Under the pieces are notes generated by a model. The model was not told where the DNA came from, ran no database searches, and saw only the letters and a list, made by a program, of their open reading frames with translations. Below, one piece after another: positions 43,597 to 51,641 of a stretch of DNA of 64,000 bases; the stretch's first letter is position 1; each line of letters opens with the position of its first letter. The stretch is from the NCBI RefSeq assembly GCF_014203095.1, contig NZ_JACHIG010000002.1, positions 487,695 to 551,694 of the forward strand. Direction: 5' to 3'. The stretch is from Prosthecobacter vanneervenii (GTDB lineage Bacteria; Verrucomicrobiota; Verrucomicrobiia; Verrucomicrobiales; Verrucomicrobiaceae). The position numbers and the translations under genes were made by a program.

Positions 43597-43656
43597 GCAG
43601 GAGGGCTCAGGTCGGCACCACTATACTACGCCGCTGTCATGCCACATCTCAACCTC

Positions 43657-43857
43657 TCATCTCACTCCATCCTTCTCCCCAGGCATCTTCAGCCCCGTCC
43701 TCCGCTCAGAGGGATAATAGCGCTCACGGTGCGAGCGGCCGTGCCCGATAGGATCGATGGTTCGCCAGAAATCATCCATCTGAGTCCGCATGTGCATACT
43801 GCACGCAGCCAGCAGGCAGAGCCCCAGCGGCAGGATCGATCGAATCATCCAAGACAT
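43657..43857 (-). CDS. Small predicted lipoprotein
   Basis: The 66-residue protein has the signal MSWMIRSILPLGLCLLAACS, with LAAC as a lipobox, so cleavage before Cys19 is predicted. The mature part is short, polar and rich in Arg and His. No family was recognised. It lies 60 bases upstream of the membrane phosphatase-like gene on the same strand and could be cotranscribed with it. Confidence 0.62.
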   Translation of the reverse strand: MSWMIRSILPLGLCLLAACSMHMRTQMDDFWRTIDPIGHGRSHRERYYPSERRTGLKMPGEKDGVR

Positions 43858-43961
43858 CCCCCAGTGTGGGACATGTCACTGACTTCCTCAAGCTTTGCTT
43901 AGGCAAATAGGCGATACAATAGGCCGCGCTTGATAGGCTCCGCCCCTCGAATGGCAGGTTT

Positions 43962-44618
43962 TTAAAACGCCCATCGAAAAGGCGCGTTGGTGTACAGCTT
44001 GCTGCGCGGATAGGCGGAGATCCGCACCTGGTTCTGCGAGTTGCCGCTCAGCAGCCACACATTGTTCGCATCCTGCGCGTGCAGAAAGCCGATGTGCCCG
44101 CTGCTGGCCTGGTCAACCGTCAGCGGTTGCAGGATGCAGATGGCGCCATACGTCGGGGCCACTGGGCGGCCCCAGTTCCACCAGTCAGACACCTTGGCGC
44201 TGCCTCGCGGCTGGTAGCCGGACTGCATCACGCACCAGTTCACAAAGGCCGCACACCACGCCGTCTCATCATGCAGCAGGCTGCCGCTGATCCCGCAGCT
44301 CCGCAGATATTCCAAAATACGCGGATTATCCGCTGCCCCGGCCCATTCACGCACCCCCACCTCCATGATGGCGATCTGCATCCACGGCGGCGGAGCAGCA
44401 AAATCTCCTGGAGCATTGGCAGGCGCTGCAGCTTGAGCAGGCACAGCAGCCGTGTCGTCCGCCACGTTCACCAGCTGCCCGGGGAAGAGCACCTTCCAGT
44501 TTCCCCACTCCACCAAGGTGGGGTTAAGCTGCTGAAACTGCGCCAGCGTCATGCCAAAAGCGCTCGCGATCTTCGAGGGATTGTCTCCGGGTTGGACTGC
44601 GTATTGGGCCATATGCAT
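43962..44618 (-). CDS. LysM plus CHAP-like (TIGR02594-type) cell-wall hydrolase
   Basis: Residues 4-50 are a LysM peptidoglycan-binding domain (YAVQPGDNPSKIASAFGMTLAQFQQLNP). A Pro/Ala-rich linker leads to a TIGR02594/CHAP-like domain from about residue 78, with WMQIAIMEVGVREW and the likely catalytic cysteine in DETAWCAAFVNWC, followed by GHIGFLH. No signal peptide is visible, which is odd for a wall hydrolase; it may be released by lysis or another route. The ATG codons at 44618 and 44612 are both usable. Confidence 0.85.
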   Translation of the reverse strand: MHMAQYAVQPGDNPSKIASAFGMTLAQFQQLNPTLVEWGNWKVLFPGQLVNVADDTAAVPAQAAAPANAPGDFAAPPPWMQIAIMEVGVREWAGAADNPRILEYLRSCGISGSLLHDETAWCAAFVNWCVMQSGYQPRGSAKVSDWWNWGRPVAPTYGAICILQPLTVDQASSGHIGFLHAQDANNVWLLSGNSQNQVRISAYPRSKLYTNAPFRWAF

Positions 44619-44637
44619 GGAATGATGACTCTCCCTG

Positions 44638-44670
44638 CAAAAAATGCCACTGCTGATTTAAAAATCAGCA
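44638..44670 (-). terminator. Possible terminator of the export operon
   Basis: On the minus strand a nine-base inverted repeat (TGCTGATTT/AAATCAGCA, 44651-44670) sits 13 bases after the ABC ATPase stop. Six T follow after a seven-base gap. The gap weakens the call. Confidence 0.45.
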
Positions 44671-44683
44671 CCCCTTAAGCATC

Positions 44684-45433
44684 TTACGCCGCCAGCCCAT
44701 AATGCTGGCCTATCACCTTGCCGCGCAGACGGTCTGCTTTGGCTCCCGCCACATCATGCTCCACCACACCATCCTTCAGGCGGATGATGCGCGTGCAGCG
44801 CTCCACCATGCGCTCGTCATGTGTCACAAAGACCAGCGTCTTCCCCTGCATGTTCAGCTCATCAAAAAGCTCTAAAATCTCCTTACCGGACTTCGAGTCC
44901 AGATTTCCCGTGGCCTCGTCCGCCAGGATCACCAGCGGATTGTTCGAAAGCGCGCGCGCGATCGCCACACGCTGCTGCTGCCCGCCGGAAAGCTCTGTCG
45001 GTTTGTGATGCAGCCGGTGCTCCAGCCCCACCTGCGTGGCCAGCCGCACTCCCGTCTCATACATGTCTGTATCCTTCGCTCCACCGTAGTACATCGGCAC
45101 AGCGATGTTTTCGATCACGCTCAGCTGCTGGATCAGATTGTAGCTTTGGAAAATGAACCCCAGGTTTCGGTTCCGCGCTGCAGAGAGCTCATTGTCCTCC
45201 AGATGCGCCACATTCTGCCCACCGAGGTAGTAGTCCCCCGTCGTTGGCTGGTCCAGGCAGCCCAGCACATTCAGCAGCGTGGACTTCCCACAGCCAGAAG
45301 GCCCCATGATGCAGACGTACTCTCCGGGATAGATCGACAGTGACACCCCCTGCAGCACGCGCTGGAGGGTATCCCCCATCTGGTAGCTCTTGCAGATGTC
45401 CACCAGCTTGATGATGGGCTCGGTGTCCGGCAT
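44684..45433 (-). CDS. ABC transporter ATP-binding protein, MacB/LolD type
   Basis: The 249-residue ATPase has Walker A GPSGCGKST, the Q-loop FIFQSYNLIQQ, signature LSGGQQQRVAIARAL, and Walker B VILADEATGNLD. The LFDELNMQGKTLVFVTHD end is typical of MacB/LolD-class ATPases, which work with an FtsX-like permease. The ATG at 45433 overlaps the adaptor stop by one base (TGATG); a GTG at 45436 is the alternative. No permease gene follows, since the next gene downstream is the LysM protein. Confidence 0.92.
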   Translation of the reverse strand: MPDTEPIIKLVDICKSYQMGDTLQRVLQGVSLSIYPGEYVCIMGPSGCGKSTLLNVLGCLDQPTTGDYYLGGQNVAHLEDNELSAARNRNLGFIFQSYNLIQQLSVIENIAVPMYYGGAKDTDMYETGVRLATQVGLEHRLHHKPTELSGGQQQRVAIARALSNNPLVILADEATGNLDSKSGKEILELFDELNMQGKTLVFVTHDERMVERCTRIIRLKDGVVEHDVAGAKADRLRGKVIGQHYGLAA

Positions 45434-47265
45434 CACGATTTGGTCATGGCCACGTCTTTTTCCTTCGCCTTGGCAGCCTTGCCTTTGCCACCGCCGCCAT
45501 CAGGCTCGTGAGGCTTTGAGCTTGGCTGCTGTCCGCCCATGTCAGTCTCGGCCTTCTTCGGTAGCGCGAGGGCCACGGCTTCACCGCCCTGCAGGCCATT
45601 GCGTACTTCGATAAATTCGTCATTGAAAAGCCCTGTGCTAACCTCCCGCCGCTCCAGCGTGCCATTCTTGTTCACGTAGCAATAGTGGTGGTCCTGCTCC
45701 ACCTCGATGGACTGCACAGGCACATACAGCACGTCTGCCAGTTGGTTCACGATGATCTCCACTTTGGCGTTCATCCCAGGCTTCATCCAGGGGTGGTAGC
45801 CATTGATATGGATGGTGCAGGGATACACCTTCAGGTTGGGGGTGTAGCGGCTGCTGCTGCTGTCAGGCAGCACCGCCAGTTCGGCCACACGGCCGTCCAG
45901 CTCCTTGCCGGGCTCTGCATCCACCCGCACTTTCACCGGCTGACCAATTTTTACCTTCTTGATCTGGGACTCGTGTACATTCACACGCACCCCCATCTGG
46001 CTCATGTCAGGGATCGTCAGCAGCGTCTGGCGAAGCCTCACAGTTGCCCCCTCCTCGATGCTGTTGTTGTAATTATAGGAAGCGCTCGCATTAAGGTCGC
46101 CGTACGCCACCAGCCCCGCCTGAGGTGCCTTGATCACACACGCCTTGAGCTGCTGTTCCAGATTTTCACGACGCGCCAGCTCCATCTCATAGCGACGCTT
46201 GGCCGTGGTGAATCTCGTCTCCGCCTGCGCCATGCGGGAGCGGTTTGCCCGGATCGTGCGTTGCAGCTTGTTCAGCGCCTCGCGATAGGCAGCCAGGAAG
46301 GTGGCGCATTGCTTGCTGAATTCATACTTCTTGTACAGCGCCAGAGCCGTCTCTGAGGTCTTGACCGAAAGCTCCACCTTGTCCAGGCTCACCTCGTCGT
46401 TCTCCAACAGCGTGGCGGTCACAAATTTTTTCGCTGCAAGCCGCTTGGTGGATTCCACCTTCTGCTTTGCCAGCGCCAGCTCGGAGCGGTGCAGCAGCAT
46501 GTCATCCTCCAGCTGCCTCAGCTTCTGCTGCGCCTCACCATCGCTCTCGCCCTTCTGTTCCAGGAAAGGGGAGAAGTCGATCATCTCGCTCGGCGGCATC
46601 GCTGCCAGCGTCTTCTTGACAGCAGGCGCATCATCTTTTTCACCGGCCTCCTTCTCTTTCTTGGCGATCATTGCCTCCGAATTCGGCGTCGAGTTTGCCT
46701 GCGTCTCCAGGGTGTCCGCATATTTCTCAAAAGCCTCCACATCCGCAGGCAGCTTCGCAGCCTTCAGGATGGATGCCGTCACATCGCGCCCAAGATACTT
46801 TTCAAAGTCCATCAGCGCAAACATCGCCACCTGCTTCATGTCACGCACCAGCGTCTGGTTCTCGCTGCGCTGGATCTCGCGGTTCTCATCAGCCTCGATG
46901 TAGCTGGAAACCGTCGTCTGAAACTCGATCTCGTGCGTCTCGATCTTCGACTTCACATCCGTGTTGTCCAGCTCGATCAGCACCTTCCCATCCTTCACAT
47001 CCTCCTCCGTGATCATGTACCCCTCGGGGATCAGATTCAGGATCTTGGTGGGGATTTCGATCTCGCTCTTCACTTCATAGTTCTGCAGCGCGCGGATTTC
47101 ACCGCCCTGCAGCACGTTGATTTCCAGCGGGCCTCTCTGCACGATGAATGTGGGCACCTTTTCCGTCTTGGATCCGCCATCGGACATGCTCCACCAGCCA
47201 GCCACGGCCAGTGCACACACGCCTGCCGTGATGATGATTTTTTTGCTGGGTTTGGCTTTCTTCAT
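45433..47265 (-). CDS. Periplasmic adaptor (HlyD/MacA-like)
   Basis: The 610-residue adaptor has one membrane helix (KKIIITAGVCALAVAGWW), then a beta-barrel start PTFIVQRGPLEINVLQGGEI. It has a long charged coiled-coil hairpin at about residues 140-380, and a C-terminal half with MGVRVNVHESQIKKVKIGQPV and WMKPGMNAKVEI. The tail is Lys/Gly-rich. It is longer than MacA (about 370 residues) because of the helical hairpin and a 100-residue inserted segment. The start at 47265 overlaps the TolC-like stop by ATGA. It bridges the inner-membrane pump and the outer-membrane channel. Confidence 0.88.
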   Translation of the reverse strand: MKKAKPSKKIIITAGVCALAVAGWWSMSDGGSKTEKVPTFIVQRGPLEINVLQGGEIRALQNYEVKSEIEIPTKILNLIPEGYMITEEDVKDGKVLIELDNTDVKSKIETHEIEFQTTVSSYIEADENREIQRSENQTLVRDMKQVAMFALMDFEKYLGRDVTASILKAAKLPADVEAFEKYADTLETQANSTPNSEAMIAKKEKEAGEKDDAPAVKKTLAAMPPSEMIDFSPFLEQKGESDGEAQQKLRQLEDDMLLHRSELALAKQKVESTKRLAAKKFVTATLLENDEVSLDKVELSVKTSETALALYKKYEFSKQCATFLAAYREALNKLQRTIRANRSRMAQAETRFTTAKRRYEMELARRENLEQQLKACVIKAPQAGLVAYGDLNASASYNYNNSIEEGATVRLRQTLLTIPDMSQMGVRVNVHESQIKKVKIGQPVKVRVDAEPGKELDGRVAELAVLPDSSSSRYTPNLKVYPCTIHINGYHPWMKPGMNAKVEIIVNQLADVLYVPVQSIEVEQDHHYCYVNKNGTLERREVSTGLFNDEFIEVRNGLQGGEAVALALPKKAETDMGGQQPSSKPHEPDGGGGKGKAAKAKEKDVAMTKS

Positions 47266-48950
47266 TCTCCTTGAGGTTTCTCCTTGTTCAATACGCTTAT
47301 CCACCCCCCGTCTTTATCAATGAAGAGCACGCCCATGTCCAGATAGAGCTGGAGACGCACCAGGGTGTAGTTGATGGAAGTGGACACCATCAGGTTTCGC
47401 GTGTCGTTCATGTCGCGCTGGGCGTCCACCAGGTTGATCGCTGTGCCCAGTCCCTCGGCATTGAAGGCCTCTTCCACCTCCAGACGCGAGGTGCTCAGCT
47501 CCATCCCCGTCCGCGCCAGCTCATACTGCTTGCGGGCCAGTTGCAGGTTTCGCCAGTCGGCGCGTATGGCGCTGCGCACGGTCTCTTCAGAAAGGTCCAG
47601 CGCACGCCGGGCCTGCTGCTCCGTGATGATCGCGCTTCGCATCACATTTCGCTCCGGCTTCTGGTTCAGGTTCAGGTCCGCGTTGAAGCCCATGCTGTAG
47701 TTGCGGTTCTCCGGCTCCAGACCAAACTGCTTGCGGCCGGGATTATCCAGCACGCTGTAGTTCACCAGCGCGTTCACCGTCGGCAGCACCTGCTGCTTGG
47801 CCACCAGAACCTTGCGGCTGGCGTCCTCCACCTGGTCGCGCAGGTTCCACACATCGAGCCGGTTGCTCAATCCTACGGCGATGGCATCCTCCACAGTGCC
47901 TGGCACCTCGATGATCTTCAGATCCTCCTTGTCCTTGTAATCCAGCACGATCCGCTCCGTCACCGGCAGCCCCAGGTTGATCTTCAGGTTGTCCAGCGCC
48001 GCTTCATACGACTGGATCGCATTGAGCCAGTTGCGGTTGAATACGATTCGGGACTGCACCAGACGAAACACGGAGGACTTCGTGCTGTTCGCGGCGTTCT
48101 CCGCCTGCATCGCCGTCTCTCGCGCCACCACAAAGTCAAACGCCTTGAAGGCCAGATAAGCATTGCGCGCCGTCTCGCGGGATTGAATAGCGCTGTAATA
48201 CTGCTGGGTGATGCTCACCACAAAGGACTTCCGGAACTGCGCAAAGGTGCGGATCGAGTAGATCACATTGCGCTCCGCCTGCGTCAGCGTCTCCGATGCA
48301 GAAAGATAGCCCGTGCCAGCCAGGATCGGCTGCGTCAGCGAGACCCCCAGTTGTGAGAGACCGTTGCTGTTGCCACCCCCGGTCAGGAACTTCACGAAAT
48401 TCGTCGTTAAATTCGTTGCGATCTGCGCCCCCGTACGCGTCAGCGCAGACACCCCCAGATTTCCTGTGGTGGTCTGTGTGGACGTACGCACCAGATTGTT
48501 GACCCCGGACAAGGTCACGTTGCTGCTCTTGGTGCCCGAGCCGCTGCCAGCCAGGATGGGAGAATACTGCTGCCGGGTCAGCGTCAGGCCCAGCGCCGCC
48601 TGATACACCGCCTCCTTCTGAGTCAGGTAGTTTCGATTGCGGTGCACCGCCAGATCCAGTGCCTTGGCCAGATTGATCACCCGCGCCCCCTCTTCCACAA
48701 AGGCACGGTCTCCTAGAAACTCCTCCTTCTTCATGTTCTTCCGCAGTTCCTCCATGCTCACTGGCGGTGGCGGAGTGATGTCCAGAAAGTCCTGCCCGGA
48801 GTTCGGCACCTTGCTCGCCTTCTTGCGCAGGATGCCATAGGTTTCCTTGTCTGCCCATTTCTTGTAAAAGCCCGTGCTGCACGCACTCAACCCTAGGGCC
48901 AGAAGCATGAAGGATGCTACGGCGGGCTGGGAGAGTCGGTTTTTAAGCAT
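47262..48950 (-). CDS. TolC-like outer-membrane efflux lipoprotein
   Basis: The ATG at 48950 starts a lipoprotein signal ending in LALGLSACS. The 562-residue protein has two TolC/OEP halves, visible in LTLTRQQYSPILAGSGSG and QLGVSLTQPIL and later in LVAKQQVLPTVNALVNYS and RLEVEEAFNAEGLGTAINLVDAQRD. It would form the outer-membrane channel of the export system and opens the operon. The adaptor gene overlaps its stop. Confidence 0.92.
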   Translation of the reverse strand: MLKNRLSQPAVASFMLLALGLSACSTGFYKKWADKETYGILRKKASKVPNSGQDFLDITPPPPVSMEELRKNMKKEEFLGDRAFVEEGARVINLAKALDLAVHRNRNYLTQKEAVYQAALGLTLTRQQYSPILAGSGSGTKSSNVTLSGVNNLVRTSTQTTTGNLGVSALTRTGAQIATNLTTNFVKFLTGGGNSNGLSQLGVSLTQPILAGTGYLSASETLTQAERNVIYSIRTFAQFRKSFVVSITQQYYSAIQSRETARNAYLAFKAFDFVVARETAMQAENAANSTKSSVFRLVQSRIVFNRNWLNAIQSYEAALDNLKINLGLPVTERIVLDYKDKEDLKIIEVPGTVEDAIAVGLSNRLDVWNLRDQVEDASRKVLVAKQQVLPTVNALVNYSVLDNPGRKQFGLEPENRNYSMGFNADLNLNQKPERNVMRSAIITEQQARRALDLSEETVRSAIRADWRNLQLARKQYELARTGMELSTSRLEVEEAFNAEGLGTAINLVDAQRDMNDTRNLMVSTSINYTLVRLQLYLDMGVLFIDKDGGWISVLNKEKPQGE

Positions 48951-49095
48951 AGGCAGTCGCACCGGCGTCGAGGTGGTTGAGCCGGAAAGGTTGGTTTTGG
49001 GGGGCCCAAGATACGCACCCCCTTAGGGGAATCTATCGAATCCATGCCAAAACCTCGTTGCCACCCTCCGGCCCGCCGTTACTATTCCTCCCCCC

Positions 49096-49770
49096 ATGTC
49101 CGACATTCCAAACGTCGCAGAAACAGAAGAGCTCCTCAAGGAGACCTCCGGATCCCCCCCGACCCGGAAGACGCTCATCGAAAAACTCGACAACTGGGAC
49201 GACTGGGCCAGCTGGGACGAATTCTACCGCACCTACTCCGGCTTCGTCTTCCACGTCGCTCGCAAGACCGGCCTCAGCGATGATGAGGCCAACGACGTCG
49301 TGCAGGAGACCTTCATCGGTGTGGCCAAGAACCTCCAGAAGAAGAAGTTCGACACCAGTCTCGGCTCCTTCAAATCCTTCCTCCTCAACCAGGCTCGCTG
49401 GCGCATCCTCGATCAGTTCCGCCGCCGCAAGAAACAGCAGAGCCGCGAAGCCAATCTCTACGCGGATGAAACCGACGAGCGCCGCACCGCCCCCATTGAC
49501 CGCTGCGCCGACCCCAATGGCGTCGCCCTCGAAAAACTCTGGGAGAAGGAATGGCAGGACAAGGTCATGGACATCGCCCTGCGCCGTGTCCGCGCCCTCG
49601 TCTCCCCACGCCAATTCCAGATCTTCTCCTGCTACGTCCTCAAAGGCTGGAGCCCCGAGCGCGTAAAAAAGGAGCTCGGCGTCAACGCCGCCCAGGTCTA
49701 TCTCGCCAAGCACCGCGTCGGCCGCATTTTAAAGCGCGAAGCCGCCAAGCTCTCCGAGACGGAGCAGTGA
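49096..49770 (+). CDS. ECF-type RNA polymerase sigma factor
   Basis: The 224-residue protein has sigma region 2 at about residues 48-115 (YSGFVFHVARKTGLSDDEANDVVQE and ILDQFRRRKKQQ). Region 4 is at about 165-215 (SPRQFQIFSCYVLKGW, a helix-turn-helix with ELGVNAAQVYLAKHRVGRI). The 47-residue N-terminal extension contains a DNWDDWASWDEFY tryptophan-rich motif common in PVC-group sigma factors. No anti-sigma factor gene is adjacent. It is divergent from the efflux operon and sits 42 bases before the dimethylformamidase-like gene. Confidence 0.9.
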   Translation: MSDIPNVAETEELLKETSGSPPTRKTLIEKLDNWDDWASWDEFYRTYSGFVFHVARKTGLSDDEANDVVQETFIGVAKNLQKKKFDTSLGSFKSFLLNQARWRILDQFRRRKKQQSREANLYADETDERRTAPIDRCADPNGVALEKLWEKEWQDKVMDIALRRVRALVSPRQFQIFSCYVLKGWSPERVKKELGVNAAQVYLAKHRVGRILKREAAKLSETEQ

Positions 49771-49812
49771 GCCGCTGAAAGCCGCGCCTCATCTGCACCG
49801 TAGGCTCTGATC

Positions 49813-51213
49813 ATGCGCCGCATATTCGCCTCCTTCCTCCTCGTTCTGTCCACCCTGCACGCGGCGGAGCCCGCGCCACTCTTCATTGAAGGCTATGCAG
49901 GTCAGCGCAGCATCGCGCAGGGAGAGGAAATCGGCATCCATGTCAACACCACCGCCGCCAAGTACGAGATCGAAGTCGCGCGCCTCGGTGCCGAACGCAC
50001 GGTCGTGTGGAAAAAATCAGACGTTCCCGGTGCCGCCTATCCAGTGCCCGAGGATGCCTCCGCCAATGGCTGCCGCTGGCCCGAAAGCATCCGCGTGCCC
50101 AGCACCGCCGCGTGGAAGTCCGGCTTCTATGAAGTGACGCTGCGCGCCGCAGATGCTGGCGGCAAATGGACACACCGTGGCAGGCGCACCGCCGAGAGCA
50201 GCGCCTGGTTCATCGTGCGTCAGGCCAAGCCAGGCAGCACCTCCAAAATACTCCTCCAGCTCTGCACCAACACCTACAACGCCTACAACAACTGGGGCGG
50301 CTTCTCCGTGTACGCCTACAGCAGCCTCTCCAACAACCAAGGGCACCGCGTCAGCTTTGAGCGCCCCTGCCCGCCTCAATATTCACGCTGGGAGCTTCCC
50401 TTCGTCCAATGGGCTGAAAAGAACGGCTATGCACTCGAATTCGCCGCCAATGACGATCTCGAGTTCCGTCCCGAGATCCTCTCCAGCTACAAGCTCGTCC
50501 TTAGTGTAGGTCATGACGAATACTGGAGCACGCCCATGCGCGACAACCTCGAAGCCTGGATCGGCAAAGGCGGCAACGTGGCCTTCTTCACAGGCAACAC
50601 CTGCTGCTGGCAGGTCCGCGCCGAGGACGGCGGCCGCGCCTTCACCTGCTGCAAGCAGAACTACCACCTCGACCCCGTCTATCAGGCGCGGCAGTACAAA
50701 ACCGTCAGCACCCTCTGGAGCCACCACCTCCTCCAGCGCCCGGAAAACGAACTCACCGGCGTCGGTTTCCTCTATGGCGGCTACCGCAAAAGCCACGGCC
50801 AGTTCATGAACGACCCCGCCGAGTATGAAGTCCACCGCCCTGACCACTGGATCTTCGAAGGCACCAGCCTCAAGCGCGGCGACAAGTTCGGCGGCAAGGA
50901 CACCATCGTCGGTTACGAGTGCGACGGCTGCGAGCTCACCTGGAAAGACGGCCTCCCCTTCCCCACCTATAAAGACGGCACGCCCAAGACCTACGAAGTT
51001 CTGGCCACCTGCCCTGTGCGCTGGCACCCGGACGACGCCGAGTGGTATGAGAAATGGGAGACCGGCCGCACCGGCGCAGCCTGCCTGGGCGTCTACACAC
51101 GCGGCGGCACCGTCTTCAATGCCGCCACCACCGACTGGGCCCACGGCCTCAAAGGCGAGGACGCCACCGTCATCCGCATCACCAAAAACGTCCTCGACCG
51201 CCTCTCCAAGTAG
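49813..51213 (+). CDS. Secreted N,N-dimethylformamidase beta-subunit-like protein
   Basis: A signal peptide, MRRIFASFLLVLSTLHAA, precedes an immunoglobulin-like strand region (to about residue 135) and a C-terminal domain related to the large subunit of dimethylformamidase. The key segments are LLQLCTNTYNAYNNWGG, LVLSVGHDEYWSTPMRD and GGNVAFFTGNTCCWQVR. The domain also occurs in many secreted proteins with no known substrate. Aromatic and Cys-rich motifs (ECDGCEL) could bind metal. The sigma-factor gene lies 42 bases upstream on the same strand. Confidence 0.84.
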   Translation: MRRIFASFLLVLSTLHAAEPAPLFIEGYAGQRSIAQGEEIGIHVNTTAAKYEIEVARLGAERTVVWKKSDVPGAAYPVPEDASANGCRWPESIRVPSTAAWKSGFYEVTLRAADAGGKWTHRGRRTAESSAWFIVRQAKPGSTSKILLQLCTNTYNAYNNWGGFSVYAYSSLSNNQGHRVSFERPCPPQYSRWELPFVQWAEKNGYALEFAANDDLEFRPEILSSYKLVLSVGHDEYWSTPMRDNLEAWIGKGGNVAFFTGNTCCWQVRAEDGGRAFTCCKQNYHLDPVYQARQYKTVSTLWSHHLLQRPENELTGVGFLYGGYRKSHGQFMNDPAEYEVHRPDHWIFEGTSLKRGDKFGGKDTIVGYECDGCELTWKDGLPFPTYKDGTPKTYEVLATCPVRWHPDDAEWYEKWETGRTGAACLGVYTRGGTVFNAATTDWAHGLKGEDATVIRITKNVLDRLSK

Positions 51214-51288
51214 GCTGCGCATCTTCCATCCACCAATCGCCAAAATGCGCGGAGTTCTGCATCAGCCTTCGCATATCTTCACTCTGCT

Positions 51289-51555
51289 ATGAAGCACACA
51301 CCTCCACCTCACGCTGCAGAGCTCTCCATCCAGCGCACCCTCAGGAGTGTCGAGGACTACGTGCGCGAGCAGCCCACCAAGGCGGTGGCCGCCGCGCTTG
51401 GCGTAGGCTTGGTGCTCAATCTCGCTCCGCCACGCATGCTCGCCCGCATCACCTCCACTCTGGCCTCCCGCCTGCTGCCACCTGCCCTCCTCGGCCTCGG
51501 TGTGCTCAAGGCCTTTGAAATCTGCTGCGAAAAGATCGAGTCCAAATCCCGCTGA
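51289..51555 (+). CDS. Small membrane protein, DUF883-like
   Basis: The 88-residue product has an N-terminal helix with RTLRSVEDYVREQPTKAVA followed by one or two hydrophobic segments (AALGVGLVLNLAPP and LPPALLGLGVLKAFEICC). The SVEDYVREQPTKA pattern is like the end of DUF883/ElaB proteins, ribosome-associated membrane proteins, but the family match is by eye. It lies 75 bases after the dimethylformamidase-like gene. Confidence 0.65.
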   Translation: MKHTPPPHAAELSIQRTLRSVEDYVREQPTKAVAAALGVGLVLNLAPPRMLARITSTLASRLLPPALLGLGVLKAFEICCEKIESKSR

Positions 51556-51641
51556 CACTGCCACCGCATGCCTCGAGATGAGTCGTGCGTCACGCTCATG
51601 CCACCACTGTCGCATTGCAAAAACTCAAGGCCGCAGGACAG

